Part shown: positions 56,408-64,000 of the stretch, one piece after another
Numbering within the stretch: the first letter of the stretch is position 1
Layout: each line of letters starts with the position of its first letter
Assembly: GCF_026810505.1 (NCBI RefSeq)
Contig: NZ_CP101750.1
Span: forward strand, 3,749,254-3,813,253
Direction of reading: 5' to 3'
DNA: 64,000 bases
Source: Streptomyces sp. Je 1-369
GTDB lineage: Bacteria; Actinomycetota; Actinomycetes; Streptomycetales; Streptomycetaceae
Program-made: the position numbers and the translations under genes
The notes under the pieces: model-generated
Databases searched by the model: none
What the model was told of the DNA's origin: nothing
What the model saw: the letters and a program-made list of their open reading frames with translations, nothing else

Positions 56408-57226
56408 ATGCCTGAGGACATACCGAACGAGTCGCACGCCGAGGGCGAGTTCGCCGGGCGTACGGCTCTGGTGACCGGCGCGGGCCAGGGCATCGGCGCC
56501 GCGGTGGCCGCCGCGCTCGCCGCCCGCGGCGCGCACGTCGTCGCCACGGACCGCGACGCGCACGGCGTCGACGAACTGTCGGCCGCGTCGCGAGGCCTCT
56601 CCGGCACGGTCACGCCCCGCGTCATGGACGTCACCGACGTCGCCGCGGTGACGTCGGTGATCGACGGCATCGTCCGCGACCACGGCGCCCTCGACCTCCT
56701 CGTGAACGTCGCGGGCATCCTCCGCAGCTCCGCCGTCGCCGAACTGACCGACGCCGACTGGGCCGACACCTTCGCCGTGAACGCCACCGGCGTCTTCCAC
56801 ACGTCCCGCGCCGCCGCCTCCCACATGACGGCACGGGGCTCCGGCTGCATCGTCACGGTCGGCTCCAACGCCGCCGGAATCCCCCGGACCGGCATGGCCG
56901 CGTACGCCGCGTCGAAGGCGGCGGCCGCCGCGTTCACCAAGTGCCTCGGCCTGGAGATCGCGCGCAGCGGCGTCCGCTGCAACGTCGTGGCGCCCGGCAC
57001 CACGGACACCGCCATGCAGCGCGCCCTCTGGCCCGACGACTCGGCGGCACAGGCGCCGGCCGGGGTGCTCGACGGCAACCTGGAGACGTACCGGACCGGC
57101 ATCCCCCTCGGCCGTATCGCCACGCCCCACGACATCGCCGACGCGGTGCTCTTCCTCGCCTCGGACCGCGCCCGCCACATCACGCTGCAGGAGCTGTACG
57201 TGGACGGCGGCGCGACACTGCGCTGA
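56408..57226 (+). CDS. dhbA: 2,3-dihydro-2,3-dihydroxybenzoate dehydrogenase
   Basis: NAD-dependent short-chain dehydrogenase of 272 aa, last step of 2,3-dihydroxybenzoate (DHB) synthesis. Motifs: [15 protein letters not shown] nucleotide binding, NVAGILRSS, catalytic YAASK with Tyr and Lys, and [18 protein letters not shown] typical of EntA/DhbA. ATG at 56408 with GGGGGAGG about 11 nt upstream. A TTG at 56387 would add 7 residues. First gene of dhbA-C-E-B, controlled by an adjacent iron box. Confidence 0.93.
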   Translation: MPEDIPNESHAEGEFAGRTALVTGAGQGIGAAVAAALAARGAHVVATDRDAHGVDELSAASRGLSGTVTPRVMDVTDVAAVTSVIDGIVRDHGALDLLVNVAGILRSSAVAELTDADWADTFAVNATGVFHTSRAAASHMTARGSGCIVTVGSNAAGIPRTGMAAYAASKAAAAAFTKCLGLEIARSGVRCNVVAPGTTDTAMQRALWPDDSAAQAPAGVLDGNLETYRTGIPLGRIATPHDIADAVLFLASDRARHITLQELYVDGGATLR

Positions 57227-57348
57227 CTCCGAGGCGGCGAGCCCAGCTTTCCCCTCCCCGCATGCCCCCCTCCCTCTCCCCCCGCATGCCCTCCCTCCCT
57301 CTCCTCCCCGCACACACACCCGAGCCCCGCCCGAGAATTGGAGCCACT
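57227..57348. other. pyrimidine-rich dhbA-dhbC spacer
   Basis: 122 bp, dominated by a C/T tract (CCCTCC-type repeats, about 57247-57308). No gene or terminator is visible. GGAG for dhbC is at its end. Confidence 0.4.
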
Positions 57349-58581
57349 GTGTCGACGGCACCCGAGGTCGCCACGCACGACGAGCACGCCCCGCGCACCA
57401 CTTCCGTCACCACCGCCGAGCAGGCCAACCCCGTGGTCGGAGCGGCGACTTCGCTCCTCGCCACCTACACCCCGGGCGAACGGTTCCTCGCGACGCCCAC
57501 CCGCACCCTGCTCGCCGAGGGCGTGCACGCGCACGTCCCGCACGACGACCGGCCGTTGCCGCAACGCGTCGCCGCCACCCTGGCCGACGCGCGCCGCACC
57601 GGGATCGGCGAGCCGTACGTCGTCGGCGCCGTCCCCTTCGACCACACCGCGCCCGCCGCGCTCACCGTCCCCGAGACCCTGCGCGCCGCGCCCCCGCTGG
57701 CCGCGGACCCGCTGATCGCGCTGCCCGTCGAGACAGCGGACGCCACCGGCTGGCGGATCCGCCCGGTGCCCTCCCCGGAGGAGTACGGCGCGGGCGTGGC
57801 CGCCGCCGTGGACCGCATGTGGCGCGGCGACTTCAGCAAGGTCGTCCTCGCCCGCACCCTCGAACTCACCGCGCCCGCCCCGCTGGACCTCCCCGCGATG
57901 CTCCAGCGCCTGGCCCGCCGCGACCCCTCCGGCTACACCTTCGCGCTGCCGACGGCGCCCGGCCGCACCCTCATCGGCGCGAGCCCCGAACTGCTCGTCT
58001 CGCGCCACGGCAACCAGGTCGTGGCGAACCCCCTCGCCGGTTCGACACCGCGCAGCGACGACCTCGCCGAGGACGTACGCCGCGCCGCCGCGCTCCTGGA
58101 GTCGGCCAAGGACCTGCACGAGCACTCCGTGGTGGTGGACGGCGTGCACCAGGCACTCGCGTCCTTCTGCACGGACCTGACCGTCCCGGCCCGCCCCACC
58201 CTCGTCCGCACCGCGACCATGTGGCACCTGTCCACGACGGTGACCGGCACCCTCGCCTCGCCCGACACCTCCGCCCTCGAACTGGCCTGCGCGCTGCACC
58301 CCACCCCCGCGGTGTGCGGCACGCCCACGGCCGTCGCGCGCGAGGTGATCCGCGAGACCGAGCCGTTCGACCGCGGGTTCTTCACCGGCGTGGTCGGCTG
58401 GGGCGACGCGAACGGCGACGGCGAATGGGTCGTGACGATCCGCTGCGCCGAGGCGGAGGAGCGCAGCCTGCGGCTGTACGCGGGCGCGGGCGTGGTCGCC
58501 GCGTCGGACCCGGCGGCGGAGACCGCGGAGACGGGTGCGAAGTTCCGTACGTTCCTCGACGCGGTGGGGGCGGAGCTGTGA
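57349..58581 (+). CDS. dhbC: isochorismate synthase
   Basis: Chorismate-binding enzyme converting chorismate to isochorismate, 410 aa. Family motifs: [90 protein letters not shown] and [28 protein letters not shown]. All catalytic regions are intact. GTG at 57349 with GGAG 6 nt upstream. The N-terminal 30 residues are variable. The stop overlaps the dhbE GTG by 4 nt (GTGA), so they are coupled. Confidence 0.94.
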   Translation: MSTAPEVATHDEHAPRTTSVTTAEQANPVVGAATSLLATYTPGERFLATPTRTLLAEGVHAHVPHDDRPLPQRVAATLADARRTGIGEPYVVGAVPFDHTAPAALTVPETLRAAPPLAADPLIALPVETADATGWRIRPVPSPEEYGAGVAAAVDRMWRGDFSKVVLARTLELTAPAPLDLPAMLQRLARRDPSGYTFALPTAPGRTLIGASPELLVSRHGNQVVANPLAGSTPRSDDLAEDVRRAAALLESAKDLHEHSVVVDGVHQALASFCTDLTVPARPTLVRTATMWHLSTTVTGTLASPDTSALELACALHPTPAVCGTPTAVAREVIRETEPFDRGFFTGVVGWGDANGDGEWVVTIRCAEAEERSLRLYAGAGVVAASDPAAETAETGAKFRTFLDAVGAEL

Positions 58582-60245
58582 GCCCCTTGGACCCGATCGC
58601 CCCGGACGCGCCCGTGTGGCCGCAGGAGTTCGCGGAGCGCTACCGCGCCGCGGGCTGGTGGCGCGGCGAGACGTTCGGCGAAATGCTGCGCGAGAGAGCC
58701 GCCGAGCACCCGGACCGCGTGGCGATCGTGGACCCGGGCGCCAACGGCACCCCGTCGCGCCGCTGGACGTACGGGGAACTGGACCGCAGGGCCGACCGTC
58801 TCGCCGCGGGCCTGGTGGCGCGCGGGATCGGCAAGGGCGACAAGGTGGTCGTCCAGCTGCCGAACATCGCCGAGTTCTTCGAGACGATCTTCGCGCTGTT
58901 CCGTATCGGCGCGCTGCCGGTCTTCGCGCTGCCCGCACACCGCGAGACGGAGATCCGCTACTTCTGCGAGTTCACCGAGGCCGCCGCGTACGTCATCCCG
59001 CACCAGGTCGGCGGCTTCGACTACCGCGGCCTCGCGGCGAAGCTGGTCGACGAGATCACGACGCTGCGGCACGTGTTCGTGGCGGAGGGCGACGCGGGCC
59101 CGTTCGAGGCACTGTCGGACGTGGCCACGGACGCGGCGCCCGAGCAGCTTCCGGCTGCTCCCGCCCCCTCCGACCTGGCGTTCCTCCAGCTCTCCGGCGG
59201 CAGTACGGGCGTACCGAAGCTGATCCCGCGCACCCACGACGACTACATCTACTCCCTGCGCGGCTCGAACGAGCTGTGCGCGATCGACGAGGACAGCGTC
59301 TTCCTGGTCGCCCTCCCCGCGGCCCACAACTTCCCGCTCTCCTCCCCGGGTTCGCTCGGCGCGCTGTACGCGGGCGCCCGCGTCGTGCTCTGCCCGCAGC
59401 CCGGCCCGGAGGCCGCCTTCCCCCTCATCGAGTCCGAGGGCGTCACCATCACGGGTCTCGTCCCGCCGCTCGCCCTGCTCTGGACGGAGGCGGCGCCGGC
59501 CACCGCGTACGACCTGAGCAGCCTGGACGTACTCCTGGTCGGCGGCGCGAAGTTCAGCGAGGAGGCGGCACGCCGGGTGAAGCCCGCGCTCGGCTGCACG
59601 TTGCAGCAGGTCTTCGGCATGGCGGAGGGCCTGGTCAACTACACGCGGCTGGACGACGATCCGGAGACGATCGTCACCACGCAGGGCCGCCCGATCTCGC
59701 CGGACGACGAGATCCGCGTCGTGGACGACGAGGACAACGACCTGCCGGACGGTGAGACGGGCCACCTGCTGACGCGCGGCCCGTACACGATCCGCGGCTA
59801 CTGGCGGGCCCCCGACCACAACGCCCGCTCCTTCACGGCCGACGGCTTCTACCGCACGGGCGACGTGGTGCGCCTGACCCCGACCGGCCACCTCGTCGTG
59901 GAGGGCAGGGCGAAGGACCAGATCAACCGGGGCGGCGAGAAGATCGCGGCGGAGGAGGTCGAGAACCACATCCTGGCCCACCCCTCCGTGCACGACGCGA
60001 ACGTGGTCGCCGAGCCGGACGCGTACCTGGGCGAGCGGACCTGCGCGTACGTGATCCTGCGCGCGGACGCGGAGCCGATGCGGCCTGCCGCGATCAGGAA
60101 GTTCGTACGGGAGAGGGGCCTCGCCTCGTACAAGGTGCCCGACCGCGTCCAGTTCGTGGAGGTCTTCCCGCAGACGGGCGTAGGAAAGATCTCGAAGAAG
60201 GCGCTGAGGGCGTCGGCGTCGACGTCGGCGTCGGCGTCGTCCTGA
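58578..60245 (+). CDS. dhbE: 2,3-dihydroxybenzoate-AMP ligase
   Basis: Stand-alone adenylation enzyme of 555 aa that activates DHB and would load it on an aryl-carrier protein. Core motifs: [22 protein letters not shown] (A3), [43 protein letters not shown], and the C-terminal [20 protein letters not shown] and catalytic Lys in GKISKKAL. The NYTRLDD and DHN-type substrate-specificity surroundings are of the EntE/DhbE kind. GTG start overlaps the dhbC stop. The last residues are Ala-Ser repeats. Confidence 0.95.
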   Translation: MSPLDPIAPDAPVWPQEFAERYRAAGWWRGETFGEMLRERAAEHPDRVAIVDPGANGTPSRRWTYGELDRRADRLAAGLVARGIGKGDKVVVQLPNIAEFFETIFALFRIGALPVFALPAHRETEIRYFCEFTEAAAYVIPHQVGGFDYRGLAAKLVDEITTLRHVFVAEGDAGPFEALSDVATDAAPEQLPAAPAPSDLAFLQLSGGSTGVPKLIPRTHDDYIYSLRGSNELCAIDEDSVFLVALPAAHNFPLSSPGSLGALYAGARVVLCPQPGPEAAFPLIESEGVTITGLVPPLALLWTEAAPATAYDLSSLDVLLVGGAKFSEEAARRVKPALGCTLQQVFGMAEGLVNYTRLDDDPETIVTTQGRPISPDDEIRVVDDEDNDLPDGETGHLLTRGPYTIRGYWRAPDHNARSFTADGFYRTGDVVRLTPTGHLVVEGRAKDQINRGGEKIAAEEVENHILAHPSVHDANVVAEPDAYLGERTCAYVILRADAEPMRPAAIRKFVRERGLASYKVPDRVQFVEVFPQTGVGKISKKALRASASTSASASS

Positions 60246-60261
60246 CCAGCCCTGTGACCAC

Positions 60262-60318
60262 CCGCACCGCACCGCACCGTCCCGCCCCGCACCGCACCGC
60301 ACCGCACCGCACCGCACC
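60262..60318. repeat. 5-bp tandem repeat (ACCGC)n
   Basis: About ten copies of ACCGC with two interruptions between dhbE and dhbB, 21 bp before the dhbB ATG. Copy-number change here could alter the spacing of the dhbB leader. Confidence 0.88.
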
Positions 60319-60338
60319 CTGAACGGAACCGCCGCACC

Positions 60339-60977
60339 ATGGCCCTCCCCGCCATCACCCCCTACCCGATGCCGTCGCCCGACGAGCTGCCCGCGAACCG
60401 TGTCGACTGGAAGGTCGACCCGTCCCGCGCCGTACTGCTCGTGCACGACCTGCAGAACTACTTCCTCTCGGCGTACGACCGCACGGCGTCCCCGGTCCCG
60501 GAACTCCTCTCCCACGTGGCCGAGTTGAAGAGACGGGCCGCCCACCTCGACATCCCGGTCGTGCACACCGCACAGCCGGGCGGCCAGTCCCCCGCAGAAC
60601 GCGGCCTCCAGCAGGACTTCTGGGGTCCGGGCCTGCCCGACGACGCGAAGGCGGCGGCGATCGCATCGGAGATCGGCCCGGCGCCCGCCGATACGGTCCT
60701 CACCAAGTGGAAGTACAGCGGTTTCGTCCGCACGGACCTCCTGGAGCGCCTGCGCGCACAGGGCCGCGACCAGCTGGTCATCACTGGCATCTACGCCCAC
60801 ATCGGCGTCCTGATGACGGCGTGCGACGCGTGGATGCGGGACATCCAGGCGTTCGTGGTGGCCGACGCGGTGGCGGACTTCTCGGCGGACGACCACGCGA
60901 TGGCGCTGCGGTGGGCGGCGGGGAAGTGCGCGGTGGTGACGACGACGGAAACGGTGTTCCCCGGCGGCGCTTCCTAG
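60339..60977 (+). CDS. dhbB: isochorismatase without carrier domain
   Basis: Hydrolyses isochorismate to 2,3-dihydro-DHB and pyruvate, 212 aa. Residues: catalytic Asp in VLLVHDLQNYFL, Lys in LTKWKYSGF, and GIYAHIGVLMTACDAWMRDIQAFVVADAVADFSADDH. EntB and DhbB continue for another 75-100 residues into an aryl-carrier domain. This protein stops right after the hydrolase (TTTETVFPGG). The carrier must therefore be encoded elsewhere. ATG at 60339. GAACGG-type weak Shine-Dalgarno. Last gene of the dhb group. Confidence 0.93.
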   Translation: MALPAITPYPMPSPDELPANRVDWKVDPSRAVLLVHDLQNYFLSAYDRTASPVPELLSHVAELKRRAAHLDIPVVHTAQPGGQSPAERGLQQDFWGPGLPDDAKAAAIASEIGPAPADTVLTKWKYSGFVRTDLLERLRAQGRDQLVITGIYAHIGVLMTACDAWMRDIQAFVVADAVADFSADDHAMALRWAAGKCAVVTTTETVFPGGAS

Positions 60978-61477
60978 GGAGCCCCCACGCGACCGCCCTT
61001 GCCCGGGCCGTCCTTGCCCGGGTCGTCCTTGCCCGGGCCCGGGTGCCGGTCGAGGGCGGCCGTGAGCTGATCGAGCCGTACGCGCAGATCCCGTACGTCG
61101 TCGAGGGAGAGCTCGGTGGAGTCGGCGAGGGCGCGTGGCACGGCGAGGGCCTTCTCGCGCAGGCCGCGCCCCTCCTCGGTGAGCCGCACGGTGACGGAGC
61201 GCTCGTCCTCGGCGCTGCGCCGCCGCTCGACGTGCCCGGCCGCTTCGAGCCGCTTGAGCAGCGGCGAGAGGGTGCCTGAGTCGAGCCGCAGCCGCTCGCC
61301 GATCTTCTTGACGGGCAGCTCGTCGTGCTCCCAGAGGACGAGCATGACGAGGTACTGCGGGTAGGTCAGGCCGAGGTCCTTGAGCAGGGTCCGGTAGACG
61401 CCGTTGAAGGCACGGGCGGCGGCGTGCAGCGAGAAGCAGATCTGCTGATCGAGCCGGAGAAGGTCCTCGTCGTCCAT
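60974..61477 (-). CDS. ohrR: OhrR-type organic-peroxide sensor (MarR family)
   Basis: 167-aa redox repressor. The reactive Cys is near position 14 ([21 protein letters not shown]), the hallmark of one-Cys or two-Cys Ohr[50 protein letters not shown]. The last 25 residues are repeated Gly-Pro-Gly-Lys-Asp from a short DNA repeat. Divergent from ohr with a perfect 22-bp dyad between. Peroxide oxidation of the Cys should release that operator. The stop overlaps the dhbB 3' end by 4 bp. Confidence 0.93.
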   Translation of the reverse strand: MDDEDLLRLDQQICFSLHAAARAFNGVYRTLLKDLGLTYPQYLVMLVLWEHDELPVKKIGERLRLDSGTLSPLLKRLEAAGHVERRRSAEDERSVTVRLTEEGRGLREKALAVPRALADSTELSLDDVRDLRVRLDQLTAALDRHPGPGKDDPGKDGPGKGGRVGAP

Positions 61478-61510
61478 GCGACAAGGCTACAGCGAGCCCT
61501 CGCTTACCCA

Positions 61511-61532
61511 ATTAAGTTGTGCACAACTTAAT
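61511..61532. promoter_or_regulatory. OhrR operator, perfect 22-bp palindrome
   Basis: Half-site ATTAAGTTGTG followed directly by its complement, centred 40-45 bp upstream of the ohrR start and about 90 bp from the ohr start. A+T-rich relative to surroundings, as is typical for OhrR boxes. Confidence 0.88.
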
Positions 61533-61612
61533 AGCGTGCAACACTTACGGCTGTACGCCAGCCAGCCGAGCCGAGCCGAGACAGTCGCTCGCAACGAGGA
61601 CGGGATGACCCC

Positions 61613-62029
61613 ATGGACGCGTTGTACACAGCAGTAGCCACCGCCAACGGCCGCGAGGGCCGCGCCGTCAGCTCCGACGGCAAGATCGACCTGCCCCTCG
61701 GCTTTCCGAAGGCGCTGGGCGGCAACGACCAGGGCACGAACCCCGAGCAGCTCTTCGCCGCCGGGTACGCCGCGTGCTTCGCCAGCGCGATGGGCAACAT
61801 CGCGCGCCAGGAGAAGATCGACGTGTCCGACGTGTCAGTGACGGCGGAGGTCAGCATCGGCAAGGACGAGACGGACGGCGGCTTCGGCCTGTCCGTGATC
61901 ATGCGGGCGGAGCTCCCGGACCACTTGCAGGGCGCGGCGGGCGAGGAGCTCCTGCGCAAGACGCACGCGTTCTGCCCGTACTCGAAGGCGACGCGCGGCA
62001 ACATCCAGGTGGACCTGGTGATCGAGTAA
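61613..62029 (+). CDS. ohr: organic hydroperoxide resistance protein Ohr
   Basis: Thiol-dependent peroxidase of the Ohr/OsmC family, 138 aa. The two catalytic Cys are in EQLFAAGYAACFASAMG and AFCPYSKATRGN, and the N-terminus MDALYTAVATANGREGRAVSSDG matches Ohr rather than OsmC. It reduces fatty-acid and alkyl hydroperoxides, drawing electrons from lipoylated proteins in characterised members. Expected to be derepressed by OhrR. ATG at 61613 with GGACGGGAT upstream. Confidence 0.95.
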   Translation: MDALYTAVATANGREGRAVSSDGKIDLPLGFPKALGGNDQGTNPEQLFAAGYAACFASAMGNIARQEKIDVSDVSVTAEVSIGKDETDGGFGLSVIMRAELPDHLQGAAGEELLRKTHAFCPYSKATRGNIQVDLVIE

Positions 62030-62136
62030 CACGCACCTGCGACAGACCCGAGCAAGCCTTGAGGTAAGGGTCATACCCTGACAGCGATCGCTACATCCCG
62101 CACAGCTCAGCTCAGCTCACGCAAGGAGTCGATCGC

Positions 62137-62673
62137 ATGAGTGACCTCATCCGCCTGCCGGGCGAGGGCCGCAAGCTGGTCACGAAAGCGCAGGAAGTGA
62201 CCTTCAAGGCCACCGGGGCACAGGGCTCGTCGGCGTCGATCTTCGAGGTGGTGGTCCCGCCCGGTTTCGACACGGGCGGCCACTACCACGAGGAGGCGGA
62301 GGAGTTCTTCTACATCCTGGAGGGCGAGCTGGAACTCCTCGCCTTCGAGCCGACGGAACGCACGGACGACTGGCTGGACTGGGAGTCCGTCGACGGCGAC
62401 AGAGTGGTCCGCGCCCCGGCGGGCAGCAGCATGTTCGTACCGCCGAACACACCGCACGCGTTCCGCAACGCCACGGGGAGCCCGGTCCGGATGCTGTTCC
62501 AGAGCAACCCGTCGCCGGAGCACGAGGCGTACTTCGAGGAGATAGCGGAGATCTGGGCGGCGGGCGGCGACTCGGTGGACCCGGAGGCGGTACGCCGCAT
62601 GCGGAGCCGCTACGACGTCAAGCAGATCACCCCCATGCGCTTCGCCCCACCAACGGCGACACCCGCCGCCTGA
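62137..62673 (+). CDS. cupin-domain protein
   Basis: 178-aa single-cupin protein. Cupin motif 1: GFDTGGHYHEEAEEFFYILEGELEL, with two His and a Glu for metal. Motif 2: PPNTPHAFRNATG. The C-terminal 60 residues are an acidic helix pair (EHEAYFEEIAEIWAAGG). Similar proteins are annotated as quercetinase-like or uncharacterised. Substrate unknown. ATG at 62137 with AAGGAG 9 nt upstream. Monocistronic, 107 bp after ohr. Confidence 0.82.
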   Translation: MSDLIRLPGEGRKLVTKAQEVTFKATGAQGSSASIFEVVVPPGFDTGGHYHEEAEEFFYILEGELELLAFEPTERTDDWLDWESVDGDRVVRAPAGSSMFVPPNTPHAFRNATGSPVRMLFQSNPSPEHEAYFEEIAEIWAAGGDSVDPEAVRRMRSRYDVKQITPMRFAPPTATPAA

Positions 62674-62801
62674 CACCGACCGCCACGCCGCCCGACGCCC
62701 CACGAAGGCCGTCGCCCCTCACGAACCCCGGGGGGCCGACGGCCGCACCCTCATCCGCTACCCTGTCCAGGGACCCGCCTCGGCGGTCCACGCAGAACCC
62801 C

Positions 62802-62874
62802 GCCTTCGTAGCTCAGGGGATAGAGCACCGCTCTCCTAAAGCGGGTGTCGCAGGTTCGAATCCTGCCGGGGGCA
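62802..62874 (+). tRNA. tRNA-Arg (anticodon CCT)
   Basis: 73-nt cloverleaf. Acceptor GCCTTCG/CGGGGGC with two G-U pairs, D arm AGCTCAGGGGATAGAGC, anticodon stem CCGCT/AGCGG with loop CTCCTAA (anticodon CCT, codon AGG), T arm CGCAGG-TTCGAAT-CCTGC. Discriminator A, CCA not encoded. A TACCCT -10-like box is at 62759-62764. Confidence 0.95.
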
Positions 62875-63126
62875 CAACCTGTAGCAGTGGTCATAGACCA
62901 GTTGCTCACTGCCCGTTCGGGGTTGCCCGAACGGGCAGTACGCATTTTGTACACATGGTTTCGATCACGCAGCTTCCGTGAGCGGCGCTTCGAGCGTCAT
63001 CGTCGCCGCGGTCGATGGTGAGCGGCCGCAGTTCCTCCGCGAACGACCAGGGCAGCGGCACCGAGCGTTTCTCGTGATTCCGACCGGCTCGAGGTTGACC
63101 GCCGCCGAGCCCGCGGCTGCGACAGG
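62875..63126. other. intergenic region after tRNA-Arg
   Basis: Contains the tRNA terminator and about 160 bp without a supportable gene. A minus-strand frame there (ending near 62975) reads SFAEELRPLTIDRGDDDARS but has no start signal. It may be a remnant. Confidence 0.35.
62908..62939 (+). terminator. tRNA-Arg terminator
   Basis: ACTGCCCGTTCGGG-GTTG and perfect complement (14-bp stem), followed by ACGCATTTT. It lies 33 nt after the tRNA. Confidence 0.9.
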
Positions 63127-63783
63127 TCAGGGCGCCTGCGCATGCACGATGAGGGTTCCGATGTGGCCCTCTTTCGGTGCGTCCAGCACGCGCGCGGACG
63201 CGGTGGTAAACCCTGCTCGGGTCAGCAGTCGTTCCCACACCGCGGGGCGGTAGCTGTAGCGGTAGGTGAACATCGCCTTGCCTGCGAACCCGCCCTTGTA
63301 CATGCCCTGTGGCCCGTAGGCACCCGGGATGGCCGGCGGTTGGGAGAACACGAACACGCCGCCCGGCTTGAGGCGGGCCCGCACCAGCGGAAAGAGCCGG
63401 CTGGGATCGGCGAACCAGGCAGCCCCGAAAACCGAGTACACCGCGTCGTAGGTGCCATCGTGCACGGCGAGGTACTCCAAGACGTCGCCGTGATGGAACG
63501 TCGCCCCGGTCTCGGCCCATCGCTCCGTTGCCTTCTTGACCACGACCGGCGACAGGTCGACCCCGTGAGCCTCGACCCCCCGGGTAGCGAGGTATGCCAG
63601 GGCCCGGCCCGTGCCGCAGCCGGTCTCCAGCACGGTCGAGGGGGCGCCGAGGATTTCGGGGCCGGGGCCGTGCCCGGTGTACTGCGTCCAGTTGAAGACG
63701 GGCTCGGCGTCGTCCTTGAACGCCGACTCGGCGTAGGCGTCCCACAGTTCGGTCTCTGCGGCGAGGTCGTGAGGTACGGGCAT
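63127..63783 (-). CDS. class I SAM-dependent methyltransferase
   Basis: 218-aa methyltransferase. SAM-binding motif I VLETGCGTGRALAYLA, motif II HGVDLSP, FHHGDVLEYL (acidic motif III) and YDAVYSVFGAAWFADPSRLFPLVRARLKPGGVFVFSQPP (motifs IV-V). The C-terminal part has a beta-rich RYSYRPAVWERLLTRAGF. Small-molecule acceptor likely but unknown. ATG at 63783 with GGACTCC upstream. The partial gene upstream ends 73 bp away on the same strand, so they may share an operon. Confidence 0.88.
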   Translation of the reverse strand: MPVPHDLAAETELWDAYAESAFKDDAEPVFNWTQYTGHGPGPEILGAPSTVLETGCGTGRALAYLATRGVEAHGVDLSPVVVKKATERWAETGATFHHGDVLEYLAVHDGTYDAVYSVFGAAWFADPSRLFPLVRARLKPGGVFVFSQPPAIPGAYGPQGMYKGGFAGKAMFTYRYSYRPAVWERLLTRAGFTTASARVLDAPKEGHIGTLIVHAQAP

Positions 63784-63855
63784 GGAGTCCTCTTCGGTGG
63801 TGCGGGCGGTGGTGCCTCCGCCCTCGGCGCGAGGGCGGAGGCACCGTATCGGCCA

Positions 63856-64000
63856 TCAGTGGCTGTCGGGCACCTTGTTGTCACACGGCGAGCACTCGGC
63901 ACCGTCGATCTCCCACAGCTCTTCGTCGATCGCGAATCCGATCGACTTGAGGAAGTCGGCCGTACGCAGGCACAGGCCGTCGCCGCGGCGTTCGATGAAC
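63856..64000 (-). CDS. C-terminal fragment of uncharacterised protein
   Basis: Only the last 47 codons are in the window. They read ERRGDGLCLRTADFLKSIGF, then an acidic stretch, then a Cys-rich end ECSPCDNKVPDSH. No family recognised. The open frame continues off the edge. Three Cys in the last part (CLR, ECSPC) might bind metal. It lies just upstream of the methyltransferase. Confidence 0.5.
   Translation of the reverse strand, partial: FIERRGDGLCLRTADFLKSIGFAIDEELWEIDGAECSPCDNKVPDSH

Noticed and set aside
57241..57310. Small coding sequence in the dhbA-dhbC spacer
   Set aside because: The ATGs there lie in a C/T-rich tract giving Pro/Ser/Leu runs. No ribosome binding site, and the tract is simple sequence.
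62802..63126. tRNA-Arg as integration site of a mobile element
   Set aside because: No integrase, no direct repeat of the tRNA 3' end and a normal terminator follow. The methyltransferase and partial gene could be accessory, but evidence is lacking within the window.

Overview
This is a chromosomal segment from a Streptomyces or a very close relative. The evidence is very high G+C, strong G/C third-position bias that opens long false frames antisense to real genes, many GTG starts, many promoters with a TAnnnT box about 6-7 nt before the start codon (leaderless mRNAs), and clade-typical genes: the sigma factor HrdD, the cell-division pair Glp/GlpR, DmdR-type iron boxes and a sigma-R promoter. 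Apart from the pfl-nar-nir block it reads as ordinary chromosomal core. I saw no integrase, transposase, plasmid, phage or CRISPR gene.

Layout. 1-9.2 kb: hydrolase plus Baeyer-Villiger-type monooxygenase under a divergent MerR regulator, a secreted beta-propeller-like protein, ExoIII, a GNAT enzyme, an orphan lipoprotein-histidine kinase pair, tRNA-Ala(CGC) and glpR. 9.4-14.2 kb: galU-glp-moaC-mogA-rimJ (minus), with 5-formyl-THF cyclo-ligase divergent. 14.2-23.3 kb: a large penicillin-acylase-family enzyme, a K+/H+ antiporter with an apparent CTG start, an MFS transporter, an FmdB-type zinc ribbon protein behind a CIRCE element, an MTA-phosphorylase-like enzyme, a SAF-domain protein and mscL. 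23.35-32.2 kb: a block for oxygen-poor metabolism (pflA, pflB, narK, a nirB-nirD fusion, sirohydrochlorin chelatase-like gene), with a perfect Rex-type operator and DevR-like boxes. 32.3-37.3 kb: LtrA-like protein, P1 peptidase, L,D-transpeptidase, DUF6227-like protein and a small membrane protein. 37.4-41.4 kb: the fructose operon fruR-fruK-fruA. 41.6-54.8 kb: TetR/solute-binding protein, MFS/WYL, hrdD, questin-oxidase-like protein, DOPA-dioxygenase/MarR, MFS/TetR and an M6 metalloprotease. 54.8-61.0 kb: a short Rho paralogue diverging from 2,3-dihydroxybenzoate siderophore genes (dhbA, C, E, B) across two iron boxes. 61.0-64.0 kb: ohrR/ohr, cupin, tRNA-Arg(CCT), a methyltransferase and a partial gene.

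The fermentative and nitrogen genes belong together. PflA activates PflB, NarK moves nitrate/nitrite, NirBD reduces nitrite to ammonium using siroheme, and the CbiX-like enzyme may supply siroheme. The cis sites suggest control by redox (Rex) and by oxygen or dormancy signals (DevR/OsdR type).

Two themes stand out. First, the window is crowded with short tandem repeats (units of 5-31 bp) at gene termini, linkers, start regions and convergent intergenic gaps, often preserving frame. Second, nearly every local regulator has a clear inverted-repeat operator beside it. Starts were chosen by homologue-like N-termini, Shine-Dalgarno spacing or leaderless -10 boxes. All family assignments come from reading the sequence, with no database search.
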